Notes: a model not told the origin generated them from the letters alone. DNA of 64,000 bases from Ferrimonas pelagia (GCF_039543565.1 NZ_BAABJZ010000102.1:1-64000); one strand, 5' to 3'; counted from the stretch's first letter, positions 23,408 through 32,612 are shown. A program made the numbers and translations.

Positions 23408-25081
23408 CTAGGCGCTCTCTTGGCCGCGAAAGAAGCGATGCAGCATGGGCCAGCTGATCAGTCCCACTGGGCAATCAGGGCTTCGGTGGTAGATGTAAAC
23501 CATGCCGCTGCGTTTGGGCTCCAGCAGGCGGTAGACCTTGTCCAGTGTGGCGGTATCGGGTAAGCCGGTCAGTAAAGTACGTTCCAGAGCTCGATCTTCC
23601 TCTTGGGTAAAGTCTCCGCGTAGGGTGATCAGCACCTGACCCGTCCCATCAGGGCTGAGCAATCGATGCCCTTTGGCTTCTGCTAGCAGCGCCAGCTGTT
23701 CGTTTTCGCTGAGGCCGGGGCGGACGGCGACCAGATCTTGGCTCATCAAGGTCAGTACGCCGGTTTTTTGCAGGGCTTCCTCCAGCGGCGGCACTTTATG
23801 GGGCAAGCCCATGATGTCGAGCTGACGCAGGAAGATGGCACGGGCGCCGAGCCCTTCGTGCGCCAGCAAGAAAGCGGGCAATGCCACCAGTAGGAAGGGC
23901 ACAATGACGCTGGCGTTATTGGTCAGCTCCACCAGTGCCAGCAGGGAGGCCAGCGGTGCATTGAGGCAGACGCCCATCATAGCGGTCATGGCGATGGCGG
24001 CGTAGAGACTTTGGTATTCGCTGATCTGAGGGAGTAAGGGGGTGAGGATCAGCACCAGTAGGGCGCCGAGCAGTGCGCCAATGCCATAGAGTGGGCCGAT
24101 CAGGCCACCGGGAATGCCGAGGCCAATGGCGGCGATGGTCAGAATGACCTTGCCGATCAAAAGACCGAAGATCAGGCCGATGGAGATCTCATTGGAGTGG
24201 CTGAGCAGGACTACGGCATTTTCGCCGCCCAGTGCCCCGGGGATCAGCACGCCGATCAGGGCGGTGATCAGCCCGGCCAGGCCAAATCTCAGCCACAGGG
24301 GGTGGCCCGCACTGCGCCGCGTGGTGGCCAAGAGCGCGTGATTAAACAGGGCGGCGACTGCGCCTAACACCAGTCCGAACAGCAACAGGGTAGGGTATTG
24401 CTCCAGCGGCATGCGGATCAGATCCAGCTGCTCATACAGGTGGGTATCGCCAAAGACCGCGCGGTAGGTGACGGCGCCGGTGATGGCGGCGATCATGATC
24501 GGCAAAAAGTAGTGGATCTTGTATTCGCGTAGCACCACCTCAAGCACAAACAGCACGCCGGCCAACGGCGTATTAAAGATCGCGGCGATCCCGGCCGCTA
24601 TGCCGCAAGAGGAGAGGATCCGCATGGTGTTATCCGGCAACGACCACTTCTTGGCGACCATGGTGGCCGCCGTGGCGCCGATGTGAACGGCCGGGCCCTC
24701 TTTACCGACGGAGAAACCGCTGGCTAGGGCGACGACGGCATGCAGAAACTGGCTGACGCCAGAGCCGAGTGGGATGCGGCCGTAGTGGCATTTGACTCGG
24801 TGGATGACGTAGGCGATCCCCATTCGGCGGTAGGCGGCTTTGGAATGGCGGATCAATTGATGGATGATGGCGGCCCCAACCAGGGGTAAAGCCACTCGCA
24901 TCCATAACGGCAGCTGGGTAAAATCGTCCGATTCGACCCAAACCAGTTTTTGCAGGCCAGTGACACTCAGTTGAAACAGGACAATGAAGCCACTGGACAG
25001 CAAACCAACCAATAGCGCCAGCACGCAAAGCTGGAGGCTGATCCGGGCAGTGGACAAACGGAATTTGTGCTCAGTGATCAT
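23408..25081 (-). CDS. ClC-family chloride channel/antiporter with C-terminal regulatory domain
   Basis: About 557 residues with ten or more hydrophobic segments in residues 15-410. ClC selectivity motifs are GSGVSQ (GSGIP variant), GKEGPAVHIG with the gating Glu that marks H+/Cl- antiporters, and GIPGGLIGP. Residues after about 430 look like a CBS-type pair without a clear nucleotide site. It moves chloride across the inner membrane, possibly in acid or osmotic stress. Start chosen at ATG 25081; ATG 25093 is possible. It is divergent from the gene at 25143. Confidence 0.9.
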   Translation of the reverse strand: MITEHKFRLSTARISLQLCVLALLVGLLSSGFIVLFQLSVTGLQKLVWVESDDFTQLPLWMRVALPLVGAAIIHQLIRHSKAAYRRMGIAYVIHRVKCHYGRIPLGSGVSQFLHAVVALASGFSVGKEGPAVHIGATAATMVAKKWSLPDNTMRILSSCGIAAGIAAIFNTPLAGVLFVLEVVLREYKIHYFLPIMIAAITGAVTYRAVFGDTHLYEQLDLIRMPLEQYPTLLLFGLVLGAVAALFNHALLATTRRSAGHPLWLRFGLAGLITALIGVLIPGALGGENAVVLLSHSNEISIGLIFGLLIGKVILTIAAIGLGIPGGLIGPLYGIGALLGALLVLILTPLLPQISEYQSLYAAIAMTAMMGVCLNAPLASLLALVELTNNASVIVPFLLVALPAFLLAHEGLGARAIFLRQLDIMGLPHKVPPLEEALQKTGVLTLMSQDLVAVRPGLSENEQLALLAEAKGHRLLSPDGTGQVLITLRGDFTQEEDRALERTLLTGLPDTATLDKVYRLLEPKRSGMVYIYHRSPDCPVGLISWPMLHRFFRGQESA

Positions 25082-25142
25082 GTCGACAACCAAGTAGGGC
25101 CAATCGGCTCAGTTTATCACCTGCAACTCTAAGAAAACCAAC

Positions 25143-25898
25143 ATGATGCAATATATAAAACATCGTATTCATGCGTTACAGCAATTGGAACAACGACTGA
25201 ACCCCCGTGGCGTAATCCTGTTATTGCTGTTGTTGGCCGCGATGGGGCTGGGCGCCGGCGTACAGTGGCTGCGGCAATTGCCGCAAAGCCAACAATTGCT
25301 TCAGTACGCCCAGGCGCAGGTGGAGGAGCAGGCGGCGTTGCGCGATTGTGAGCGGGAGCGTTCGGCGTTGGCACTGGAGTTGCGGATGGAGCAGCAGAGT
25401 CAGCAAGAGACGTTGGCTTTGATGGCGCGTCAGCGTGTCCAGATGGATGAGCTGGAGCGGGAGCTGACCTTCTATCGCAATATCATGGCGCCGGAGAAGA
25501 CCGCCGATGGGGTGTTTATTCATGACTTGTCTCTGGATGAAACCGGCAATGCGCAGCGTTTTCGCATGCGACTGGTGCTGACGCAGCAAAAGCTGCAGAA
25601 ACGTTTTGCTCGGGGCGAGATCAGTTGGAGTATTGATGGCAGTCTCGACGGACATTCTAAGAGCCTGACGGCGGAAGAGCTCGGGGCGGACAGCAATAGC
25701 ACCAACTTTTCGTTCCGCTATTTTCAGCAGATAGACACCTTGATCGCCTTGCCGGAAGGCTTCTATCCCGAACGTCTGCGGGTGCAGATCCGCTTACCGG
25801 CCAACAGCGAACAAAAGGCAGCGCGGGCGGAAACCACCTATGGCTTTACTGAGCTGGTTAGCGCACCGGTATTGGCGCGGTTGAAGGAGAAAGCTTGA
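25143..25898 (+). CDS. Bitopic coiled-coil protein (DUF6776-like)
   Basis: A 251-residue protein with one membrane helix at about 24-43 (VILLLLLLAAMGLGAGVQWL), then a coiled coil to about residue 115 rich in Gln, Glu and Leu, and a beta-rich C-terminal domain of about 130 residues that would be periplasmic. It precedes erpA by about 50 bp, the arrangement I recall for DUF6776 proteins in related genomes. Molecular function is unknown. Confidence 0.75.
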   Translation: MMQYIKHRIHALQQLEQRLNPRGVILLLLLLAAMGLGAGVQWLRQLPQSQQLLQYAQAQVEEQAALRDCERERSALALELRMEQQSQQETLALMARQRVQMDELERELTFYRNIMAPEKTADGVFIHDLSLDETGNAQRFRMRLVLTQQKLQKRFARGEISWSIDGSLDGHSKSLTAEELGADSNSTNFSFRYFQQIDTLIALPEGFYPERLRVQIRLPANSEQKAARAETTYGFTELVSAPVLARLKEKA

Positions 25899-25950
25899 AT
25901 GCTTTAGTCGGGTATTGGATAATCGCCAGGTCAATTTTTGAGAGGTATCC

Positions 25951-26301
25951 ATGACTGCTGCCGTTGAACAAGCCATGCCGATCGAGTTCTCCGACGCCGC
26001 TGCCAAAAAAGTGCACGCGTTGCTGCTTGAAGAGGAAAACCCGCAACTGAAACTGCGTGTCTACGTGACCGGTGGCGGCTGCTCCGGCTTCCAGTACGGG
26101 TTTACCTTCGATGAGAAGGTGAACGAAGGCGACTTTACCATTGAAAAGGCAGGGGTCACCTTGCTGGTCGACGCCATGAGCCTGCAGTATCTGGTTGGGG
26201 GCGAAGTGGATTACATGGAAGGGCTGGAAGGCAGCCGTTTTTATGTTAAGAATCCCAACGCCACTTCAACCTGTGGTTGCGGCGCGTCCTTCTCGGTCTA
26301 G
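25951..26301 (+). CDS. erpA: Iron-sulfur cluster insertion protein ErpA
   Basis: A 116-residue A-type carrier. The three cluster ligands are Cys44 in GGCSGFQYGF and Cys108/Cys110 in CGCG near the C-terminus. It transfers Fe-S clusters to target enzymes, including those of isoprenoid synthesis and respiration. AGAGG lies before the ATG, and an intrinsic terminator follows at once. ErpA is favoured over IscA by the absence of isc genes nearby and by the sequence DEKVNEGD. Confidence 0.95.
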   Translation: MTAAVEQAMPIEFSDAAAKKVHALLLEEENPQLKLRVYVTGGGCSGFQYGFTFDEKVNEGDFTIEKAGVTLLVDAMSLQYLVGGEVDYMEGLEGSRFYVKNPNATSTCGCGASFSV

Positions 26302-26318
26302 CGCTCGGCGTTGCCCTA

Positions 26319-26355
26319 AAAGCCCCCGTACTGCATGGCAGACGGGGGCTTTTTG
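26319..26355 (+). terminator. Intrinsic terminator after erpA
   Basis: Stem AGCCCCCGT/ACGGGGGCT followed by TTTTT, about 20 bases after the erpA stop. Confidence 0.9.
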
Positions 26356-26628
26356 TTGTTTGTTCTAAGACGTTATTGAGGCATCAGGGGGAACTGAGCA
26401 GCGTGTCTCGCTAGGCCTGTGAGCGGCGATATTACGCGACTGACTCATGAGATCCCGCGCTTGCGGTCACAGAGGGCTTTGTAAGGACATAAATTGTTGC
26501 AATCGGTCCGTGCCCAATAATGAGCCACTTGATGGACAGTGCGTGGCGGCCAGTGGACAAGTTGGGCCGACTGGCCTTTATTTGAAGCTTATTAAAGAGG
26601 GCTCGCAAGCGAGGAAGTGGGCTATACC
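26356..26628. other. Less GC-rich intergenic region
   Basis: About 270 bases richer in A+T than the surroundings. No gene, terminator or operator is recognised, so it probably holds the promoter of the gene at 26629. A long minus-strand frame across it has no start signal. Confidence 0.4.
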
Positions 26629-27102
26629 ATGGCAAAAGTAGTGAGTGTGCACGGTGCCGGTGCCTTTGGCTTGTATGGTCGGCAGCGGCCGCAGGAGTTT
26701 CATCATATCGGTGTGAGATTGCGGCGCGTGATCGCATTACCCGGCTCACCATGGCTGTATTGGTGGCGGCAATGTAAGTCGATATGCGTCGGTCTTTGCT
26801 TGTTCGCGTTGGTGTTTTTTTTCGGTGTGATCGCTTGGCATCTGGCGTTGCCAGCTCGAGTGGATCTGTCACCGGCATCGTCACCGACAATGCGTATGGA
26901 TGCACTGGCGCACCGAGTCGCTTGGCTCCGGCAGCAACTGGTGGTGCAAAAGCAAGATCTGGCGGAGCTGGAGCGACGGGTGACTCAACCCAATCGGGCG
27001 CTTCCGCTCAGTGTTCAACCCAGCGACGAGCAGTTGCAGCAGGCGCGCAATGAATATTGGCTGCTGCGTCAGGAGTTGCTGTTGTTGGGGGGCCGTGAGT
27101 AA
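26629..27102 (+). CDS. Hypothetical bitopic membrane protein with coiled coil
   Basis: About 157 residues. A basic N-terminal segment (RQRPQEFHHIGVRLRRV) precedes one membrane helix at roughly 53-73 (SICVGLCLFALVFFFGVIAW), then a periplasmic helical region with heptad-like Leu/Gln spacing (LAHRVAWLRQQLVVQKQDLAELERR). GAGGAA lies 12 bases before ATG 26629; a GTG at 26617 is an alternative. Topology resembles the protein at 25143, but sequence similarity is not evident. Function unknown. Confidence 0.55.
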   Translation: MAKVVSVHGAGAFGLYGRQRPQEFHHIGVRLRRVIALPGSPWLYWWRQCKSICVGLCLFALVFFFGVIAWHLALPARVDLSPASSPTMRMDALAHRVAWLRQQLVVQKQDLAELERRVTQPNRALPLSVQPSDEQLQQARNEYWLLRQELLLLGGRE

Positions 27103-27133
27103 GAGGGGTCAGGCTGGCCCATTGCCTAGCGAC

Positions 27134-27159
27134 AAAAAAAGCGGCCAGATTGGCCGCTT
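27134..27159 (-). terminator. Minus-strand intrinsic terminator without an obvious gene
   Basis: Perfect stem AAGCGGCCA/TGGCCGCTT with a GAT loop and TTTTTTT on the minus strand. It could attenuate antisense reading into the convergent gene ending at 27102, or mark the end of a decayed gene or small RNA. Confidence 0.7.
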
Positions 27160-27717
27160 CGACTTGCAGGGATATTGGGATCAGCGGTGTCGCTTGCCGC
27201 CGAATACCTGCCATTGCTGACGGTGTTGTCGATGATCGCCGTGCCGATAAAGGCGTGAGGATCATAGTGCTGGTGTTCACCTTCAATGCGGGATCGGCCT
27301 TTGAGCGGTACTGGCACAGACCAGAGAGAGGATATCGTCTTTGTCGCTGTCCTGGGTTGATCTGCTGAGTTTGGTTGTGCTCCACAGCGCGCAGGCCGTT
27401 TTCGGCTAGGGGAGGCGATCGCTGATAAAGCTCGTTATTGGAATGAGCGATGGGGAGATAAGAAGTTTTATCTTACTGACGATAAGGCACAGTTTTGAGG
27501 GAAACCATGTCGGGCGTTATTCGGTGGCCGAGATGTAGTGGCGAGCGAGTAAAAGGCAAAAGGTTGAGCCGGATCAATCACTTGATTTTGTAGGGGGCGG
27601 GTAGGTAAGTGGCCCCACCGAGAAGGTGCTCTTTGGCGCCGTTCCGAAATATAGGTTCTTGAGTTATTGACCGGATCCGTTGCGCTTTACTCTAGTTAAA
27701 TGTCGAGCAATGGAGTA

Positions 27718-27746
27718 AGGAAAACCGACCTAGGGCGGGTTTTCCT
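27718..27746 (-). terminator. Bidirectional-looking terminator after the Sel1/TonB gene
   Basis: Inverted repeat AGGAAAACC/GGTTTTCCT with inner partial pairing (GACC TAGGGC) about 40 bases past the stop. U content after the stem is modest, so its strength is uncertain. Confidence 0.6.
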
Positions 27747-27788
27747 ACTCTTGTACTCAAGCGGTGAGCGCGGTATAGCGTTTCGTGC

Positions 27789-29147
27789 TTAAGACGACTG
27801 GTATTTCGTGAGCGCTTGTTCAAATGGCTCAAGTGCCCAGCCCGAGCGCTTGGCGTATTTGACCGCTCGTTTTTGCCACTTTATCGCTTCCTTTGTCTCG
27901 CCAAGTTGATGGTGTGCGGCGGCGAGAGCCGACAGCAGTTCGGCGTTGGTGTCCTGCTGCGCCAACATCTCTTTACCTAATACGATGGCGCGCTTGGGGT
28001 CGTGCCATTGTTCGCTGTCGGCTAGGGTAAATAGGCGAACTAGGTGTACACCGGCGTATGGGTGCCCTTGCTCATGGGCAGCCATTAGCCAGTGGTGGGC
28101 TTTGTTTTGGTCTTGCTCGGTATCATTGATCCAAAGTAGCTGGCTGCCCAAAGCGTATTGTGCTTGGGGGTCGCCATTTTGTGCCGCGATCTGCAGCCAA
28201 TTCAGCCCCTTTTTCCGTTCCTGTACGCACGTATCTCCGTTCATCAGACGTCGGGCCAGTTCACGCTGGGCATAATGGGAGCCTGCCTGGGCTGCCATTT
28301 GATATAGCGCGGTGGTGTCGATATCTTGGTGTGCTGGCGGCAGCTCTTTCGTGATCTTTAGATGATCGAGCACACGGGCATAAAGCAGCGCCGTTGAAGG
28401 GTCGCCCGTCTGATATTGAGTTAGCATGGCGTCCAGCTTGTTTTCGTCAACGACGGCATTGCTTAGGCTGAAGTCCAACCGTATCGATTGGCCCGGGTGG
28501 TCTCGTTGCTCTACCCCCTCCGGGAATTCATAGCGCCATTTTTTCATCGCTTGTAGGGCCGCCTTGTCGAACGCTTTTTCTGGCACGCTCTCGGTGATCA
28601 ACAAGTCGCGTACGCTGCCATCTGCGGCAACGCTGAACTCCATCACGACCCAACCCTCAATACCCTTTCTAGCAAGCTCAATGGGGTAGTGTGGATTCTG
28701 GCGTCGAGCGGGCACTGGGCTTGATGACTGATGCGAGTTTCGCTGTTCTGCAGTGAGTAATTGGGGAAACAGGCGCTGCTGGAGCGCAGCTTTGTCCCAG
28801 GCTGTTTGATACTCGAGGGCTTTTTGTTGGGCCAGCTTTTGGGCCGTGGGGGACAATACTTGCTTTACTTTCTTTTGGGCCGACTTGGCATCTGGGTGTC
28901 CCCAGTGGGCCGCTAGGCTGAACCATGCGTAGGCGTCGACCGCGTCCTTCTCGACGCCCTCCCCATACAACGACATGACGCCTAGGTTGAAGATAGCCGC
29001 TTCGTTTCCTAGCGGTGCCAGCGCCAAGAACTCGGTTCGCGCTGTGGCAAAGTCGTCTTCTGCATAGGCCGTTAAGCCCTGAGACAAGTCCGCGTGCTGC
29101 GGCAGGCTAATGAGCATTGTCGCAACAAAAATCCAAAGTCGATTCAT
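27789..29147 (-). CDS. Exported Sel1-repeat protein with embedded TonB C-terminal domain
   Basis: A 452-residue protein. A signal peptide ends near residue 19 (PQHA). Sel1/TPR-like repeats occupy about 25-90 (AIFNLGVMSLYGEGVEKD.DAYAWFSLAA). A TonB C-terminal domain follows at about 150-240 (YPIELARKGIEGWVVMEFSVAADGSV ... A.KWRYEF), then more Sel1 repeats to the end. TonB domains contact outer-membrane receptors, but this protein lacks the N-terminal ExbD-binding helix, so it may be a periplasmic scaffold rather than a classical energy transducer. AAGGAG precedes the ATG. A truncated paralogue lies just upstream on the same strand. Confidence 0.88.
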   Translation of the reverse strand: MNRLWIFVATMLISLPQHADLSQGLTAYAEDDFATARTEFLALAPLGNEAAIFNLGVMSLYGEGVEKDAVDAYAWFSLAAHWGHPDAKSAQKKVKQVLSPTAQKLAQQKALEYQTAWDKAALQQRLFPQLLTAEQRNSHQSSSPVPARRQNPHYPIELARKGIEGWVVMEFSVAADGSVRDLLITESVPEKAFDKAALQAMKKWRYEFPEGVEQRDHPGQSIRLDFSLSNAVVDENKLDAMLTQYQTGDPSTALLYARVLDHLKITKELPPAHQDIDTTALYQMAAQAGSHYAQRELARRLMNGDTCVQERKKGLNWLQIAAQNGDPQAQYALGSQLLWINDTEQDQNKAHHWLMAAHEQGHPYAGVHLVRLFTLADSEQWHDPKRAIVLGKEMLAQQDTNAELLSALAAAHHQLGETKEAIKWQKRAVKYAKRSGWALEPFEQALTKYQSS

Positions 29148-29287
29148 TCCAACTCCTTATGGTATCTCTTTGGGGTAGAACGATAATATCAAGTCTCAGA
29201 CTTGTGCCAAGCGAAAGCGACTTCTTTTTGGCGTATGATTAGATACGAACAGGTAAACAAGCCGCCGTGTTCATCGAGTCATTCCGC

Positions 29288-29735
29288 TTATCCCCGCTCA
29301 AATCGGGCCAGATCGGCTTCAAACTGGGCCAATGCCCATTCCAAGGTCTTAGCTTCTTTGATGGCGTCCTTCTGAGTGTGAACCGCCCGGCGCTTATCGC
29401 CGTTGGCGAAATAGGCCTGGGCCAGCAGTGCCTGGGAATCCGGACTCTTCTCCTGCTTCACCAGCTTCTTGCCGATCGCCACCGCCTGCTTGGGATCGTG
29501 CAGCGCGTCGTCATCGGCGCCGATCAGCAACTGCATCGCCAGTCGCCCGGCCGCCGCATTGCCCTGATCAAAGCCTGCCAGCGCCCAACGCAGTGCCTTA
29601 CTCTCCTCCACCTCATCCAAAGAGAGCAGCAGACGCGCCAGTCGCCGCTGCGCCTGCACATCCCCCGCTTCGGCTGCACGTTTCAGCCAGAGCCGGGCTT
29701 TGCTCGATCCCGCTGCATGCCGCGACCATTTATAG
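29288..29735 (-). pseudogene. 5'-truncated paralogue of the Sel1/TonB protein
   Basis: The readable frame ends with DPKQAVAIGKKLVKQE ... EWALAQFEADLARFERG, clearly related to DPKRAIVLGKEMLAQQ ... GWALEPFEQALTKYQSS at the C-terminus of the gene at 27789. Upstream codons read SSKARLWLKRAAEAGDVQAQ, a Sel1 repeat, but a TAG occurs near 29745 and there is no ribosome site. The signal peptide, first repeats and TonB domain are missing. It is most simply the remnant of a tandem duplication. Confidence 0.75.
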
Positions 29736-29792
29736 ATCCACCTCTAAGGTGGATTGCGCTTTGGAGAGTAATGCTTGGTGGGGAGCGGGCAG

Positions 29793-29818
29793 AAAAAAAC
29801 CGCCTTGCGGCGGTTTTT
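29793..29818. terminator. Bidirectional terminator after sdaA
   Basis: AAAAACCGCC-TTGC-GGCGGTTTTT is nearly symmetric, with an A-run on one side and a T-run on the other. It lies about 25 bases past the sdaA stop and works in either direction. Confidence 0.85.
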
Positions 29819-29840
29819 GAGTCAAGAATATCTGACTGTC

Positions 29841-31205
29841 TTAGCAGACGTTGAGCACCTTGATGGCCAAGCCGCCGCGCGAGGTCTCGCGATATTTCGG
29901 GTGCATGTCCTTGCCGGTCTCGTACATGGTGGCGATCACCTTGTCCAGAGACACACAGGGATCCGAGTTACGACGCATCGCCATGCGGGTGGAGTTGATC
30001 GCTTTGACCGAGGCAATGGCGTTGCGCTCGATGCACGGCACCTGCACCTGGCCGGCGACCGGATCGCAGGTCAGACCCAGGTGGTGCTCCATCGCGATCT
30101 CGGCGGCGATGAACACCTGGGATGGGCTGGCGCCCATCAGCTCGGCCAGACCCGCCGCCGCCATGGAGCAGGCCACGCCCACTTCACCCTGACAGCCGAC
30201 CTCAGCACCGGAGATGGAGGCGTTCATCTTGTACAGTGCACCGACCGCACCGGCAGCCAGGTAGAACTTAGTGTACTGTTTGACGCCCACCTTCTCGATG
30301 AACTTGTCGTAGTACGCCAGGACGGCCGGGATGATCCCTGCGGCACCATTGGTTGGTGCGGTGACCACACGGCCGCCGGCGGCGTTCTCTTCCGAGGCGG
30401 CCAGCGCGAACATGTTGACCCAATCAATGATCGCCATTGGATCGTTGTTGGTGCGCTCGTTAGCCACCAGTTGACGATGCAGCGCCGCCGCACGGCGTGG
30501 CACCTTCAGTGGCCCGGCCAGCAGACCTTCGGTAGCGCAACCGCGCTCGATGCACTCCTGCATCACATTCCAAACCTGACCGAAGCCCTCGTAAATGCTG
30601 GCTTCCGAGTTGTACGCTTTCTCGTTTGCCATCATCAAGGCGGAGATGCTCATGCCGGTCTGCTTGGTTAGCGCCAGCAGGCTTTCCGCATCGGTAAAGG
30701 CATAAGGCAGCGGCTTGAGGTTGGCATCCGGCTTGCCAAACTGCTCCTCTTCCACGATGGCGCCGCCACCGATGGAGTAGTAGGTCTTGGAGTACAGCAC
30801 GTCGTCGCCAGCATAGGCGTGAATGGCCATGCCGTTCTCATGCAGTGGCAGGGTGTCCTCATGGAAGGTCACTGCGTTGCGTGGGAATTCGACGGTATGA
30901 CAGTGCATGCCAACGGGCAGGCGCTCGGTCTGTTCGACACGCTCAATAAACCCAGGAATGCCATCAATGTCCACGTTCTCTGGGCTGTTACCGCCCAGAC
31001 CCATGATGATGGCGATGTCAGTGTGGTGGCCTTTGCCGGTCAAAGACAGTGAGCCGTAGATATCGACGCTGATGCGAGTGACGTCGCGCAGCTGCTCCTT
31101 GGCGCGCAGCTCGTCGATGAATTGCTTTGCTGCTTTCATCGGGCCCACGGTGTGGGAGCTGGACGGGCCTACGCCAATTTTAAAGATATCGAAAACACTG
31201 AACAT
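29841..31205 (-). CDS. sdaA: L-serine ammonia-lyase (4Fe-4S type)
   Basis: A 454-residue enzyme that deaminates L-serine to pyruvate and ammonia. The N-terminus MFSVFDIFKIGVGPSSSHTVGPM and the later Cys-containing blocks GAEVGCQGEVGVACSMAAAG, LGLTCDP and NSDPCVS match the single-chain Fe-S serine dehydratases. Start is ATG 31205 with GAGGA upstream. It follows the serine transporter gene on the same strand with an intrinsic terminator between, so readthrough probably sets the ratio. The pair forms a serine uptake and catabolism unit. Confidence 0.95.
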   Translation of the reverse strand: MFSVFDIFKIGVGPSSSHTVGPMKAAKQFIDELRAKEQLRDVTRISVDIYGSLSLTGKGHHTDIAIIMGLGGNSPENVDIDGIPGFIERVEQTERLPVGMHCHTVEFPRNAVTFHEDTLPLHENGMAIHAYAGDDVLYSKTYYSIGGGAIVEEEQFGKPDANLKPLPYAFTDAESLLALTKQTGMSISALMMANEKAYNSEASIYEGFGQVWNVMQECIERGCATEGLLAGPLKVPRRAAALHRQLVANERTNNDPMAIIDWVNMFALAASEENAAGGRVVTAPTNGAAGIIPAVLAYYDKFIEKVGVKQYTKFYLAAGAVGALYKMNASISGAEVGCQGEVGVACSMAAAGLAELMGASPSQVFIAAEIAMEHHLGLTCDPVAGQVQVPCIERNAIASVKAINSTRMAMRRNSDPCVSLDKVIATMYETGKDMHPKYRETSRGGLAIKVLNVC

Positions 31206-31230
31206 CAGGGATTCCTCGGAATATAGAGTC

Positions 31231-31260
31231 AAAAAAAGCCGGGGTCATCGACCCCGGCTT
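31231..31260 (-). terminator. Terminator between sdaC and sdaA
   Basis: Stem AGCCGGGGT/ACCCCGGCT with a CATCG loop and TTTTTTT on the minus strand, 16 bases after sdaC. Partial readthrough would feed sdaA. Confidence 0.9.
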
Positions 31261-31276
31261 AGGAGTCAGGGCGTGC

Positions 31277-32548
31277 TTAGAACAGCAGACCGCGGACGAT
31301 GGCAGAGATGGCAATCAGGCCCATCACGGTCACAAATACGTTGGACAGCTTGCCACTGTACTTCTGCATGCTTGGCACTTTCTTGATGGCGTACATTGGC
31401 ATCAGGAACAGGATGGCCGCGATGAACGGTGCGCCCAGATCTTCAATCATGCCCAATACGGATGGGTTGATGATGGCCACGCCCCATACGGTGAAGAAGA
31501 AGAACGCAACCAGCGCTTTGTCAAAGGTCTTCTCACCCATGCTTTCTACTGCTTGCGGTGCCGCTTTTTTAACGATACCGGCCAGGCCTTCTTTCGCGCC
31601 CAGGTAGTGGCCGAAGAAGGAAGAGAAGATAGCCAGGAAGGCAACCAGTGGACCCAGTACGGAGATGATTGGGCTTTCCATCTCGTTGGCCAGGTAGCTC
31701 AGGATTGGCAGGTTCTGTTCTTGCGCTTGTGCCAGCTGCTCTGGAGACAGGGCCAGTACACAAGAGAATACGAAGAACATAACGAAGCCCAGCAGCATGC
31801 CAGAGGCGCGCTTCAGGATCATGTCAGACTTCGCAACGGCGTCTTCACCGTGCGCTTCACGCTGAGCCAGAGCCATGGAGGAAACCGCTGGGCTGTGGTT
31901 GAACGAGAAAATCAGCATTGGGATGGTCAGGTAAACCGCAATCAGCAAGGCACTCATGGACGGTGCAGCAGAGAAACTCATTGCATCCATAGACCAGTGT
32001 GGGATCAGGTAAACCGACATCGCCAGCAGAATGAACACCAGTGGGTATACCAGCATCTCAGTAGCCTTCAGCATCAGCTTCTGACCCAGGATCATCACGC
32101 TCATCATGGCGGCAACCAGCACACCGGACAGCAACCAGCGTGGCATAGATTCCATGCCCAGCTGATTCACCAGTACGGAATCAATGGTGTTGGTGATGGC
32201 GTTACCGTAGATCAGTACGATTGGGTAAATCGCAAAGAAGTACAGGAAAGTGATCATCAGACCAGCGGACTTGCCGAAATGCTCTTCAACCACCTCAGTG
32301 ATGTCAGAACCTTTTTTGTCAGAGGACAAAACGAAGCGAGCTAGAGCGCGGTGCGCCAGGTAAGTCATTGGACCCACCAGCAGGGCGATCAGGATCAGTG
32401 GCCAGAAGCCTTCCAGACCGGCACGGATCGGCAGGAACAGGACGCCAGCACCAACCGCGGTGCCGAACATGGAAAGGGACCAAGTAAAGTCTTGCTTGGT
32501 AAAACCTACCGCCTTAGTGGCGTTAGTTGCAGTGGTGTTGTTCTGCAT
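31277..32548 (-). CDS. sdaC: Serine/H+ symporter of the HAAAP family
   Basis: A 423-residue inner-membrane transporter with about eleven hydrophobic helices. The N-terminal FTKQDFTWSLSMFGTAVGAGVLFLPI and internal FSFNHSPAVSSMA are characteristic of SdaC/TdcC/YhaO proteins. It imports L-serine with protons and feeds the sdaA dehydratase next door. The 264-base upstream region carries four GTGA-N6-TCAC-type boxes and two TGGT-N3-ACCA palindromes, which suggests control by carbon state (CRP) and a GntR-type regulator. Confidence 0.95.
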   Translation of the reverse strand: MQNNTTATNATKAVGFTKQDFTWSLSMFGTAVGAGVLFLPIRAGLEGFWPLILIALLVGPMTYLAHRALARFVLSSDKKGSDITEVVEEHFGKSAGLMITFLYFFAIYPIVLIYGNAITNTIDSVLVNQLGMESMPRWLLSGVLVAAMMSVMILGQKLMLKATEMLVYPLVFILLAMSVYLIPHWSMDAMSFSAAPSMSALLIAVYLTIPMLIFSFNHSPAVSSMALAQREAHGEDAVAKSDMILKRASGMLLGFVMFFVFSCVLALSPEQLAQAQEQNLPILSYLANEMESPIISVLGPLVAFLAIFSSFFGHYLGAKEGLAGIVKKAAPQAVESMGEKTFDKALVAFFFFTVWGVAIINPSVLGMIEDLGAPFIAAILFLMPMYAIKKVPSMQKYSGKLSNVFVTVMGLIAISAIVRGLLF

Positions 32549-32612
32549 TTCAATTCACCTATGAGAGAGTTCGAGTTAGCGGGTGCAAGAATAGGGATTT
32601 CCCCATCAAATA

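Larger units (their letters stand above)
27103..27788. other. 686-base region with no confident gene
   Basis: It contains a minus-strand terminator (27134-27159), the terminator of the Sel1/TonB gene (27718-27746) and between them about 550 bases without a credible ORF in any frame. Short minus-strand frames just upstream of the first terminator are open for 35-60 codons and may be remains of a lost gene. Codon-like composition is patchy. The base composition is mixed and lower in GC in 27420-27720. Confidence 0.5.

Noticed and set aside
26432..26905. 157-codon minus-strand frame over the region after erpA
   Set aside because: It lacks a ribosome site and its composition is that of a GC-rich antisense shadow of the gene at 26629.
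27008..27385. Minus-strand frames of 63-125 codons ending near the terminator at 27134
   Set aside because: No start signal or recognisable domain; kept only as a possible remnant in the intergenic note.
29775..30671. 298-codon frame antisense to sdaA
   Set aside because: His/Gly-rich composition is typical of antisense to a GC-rich gene, and sdaA on the other strand is unambiguous.
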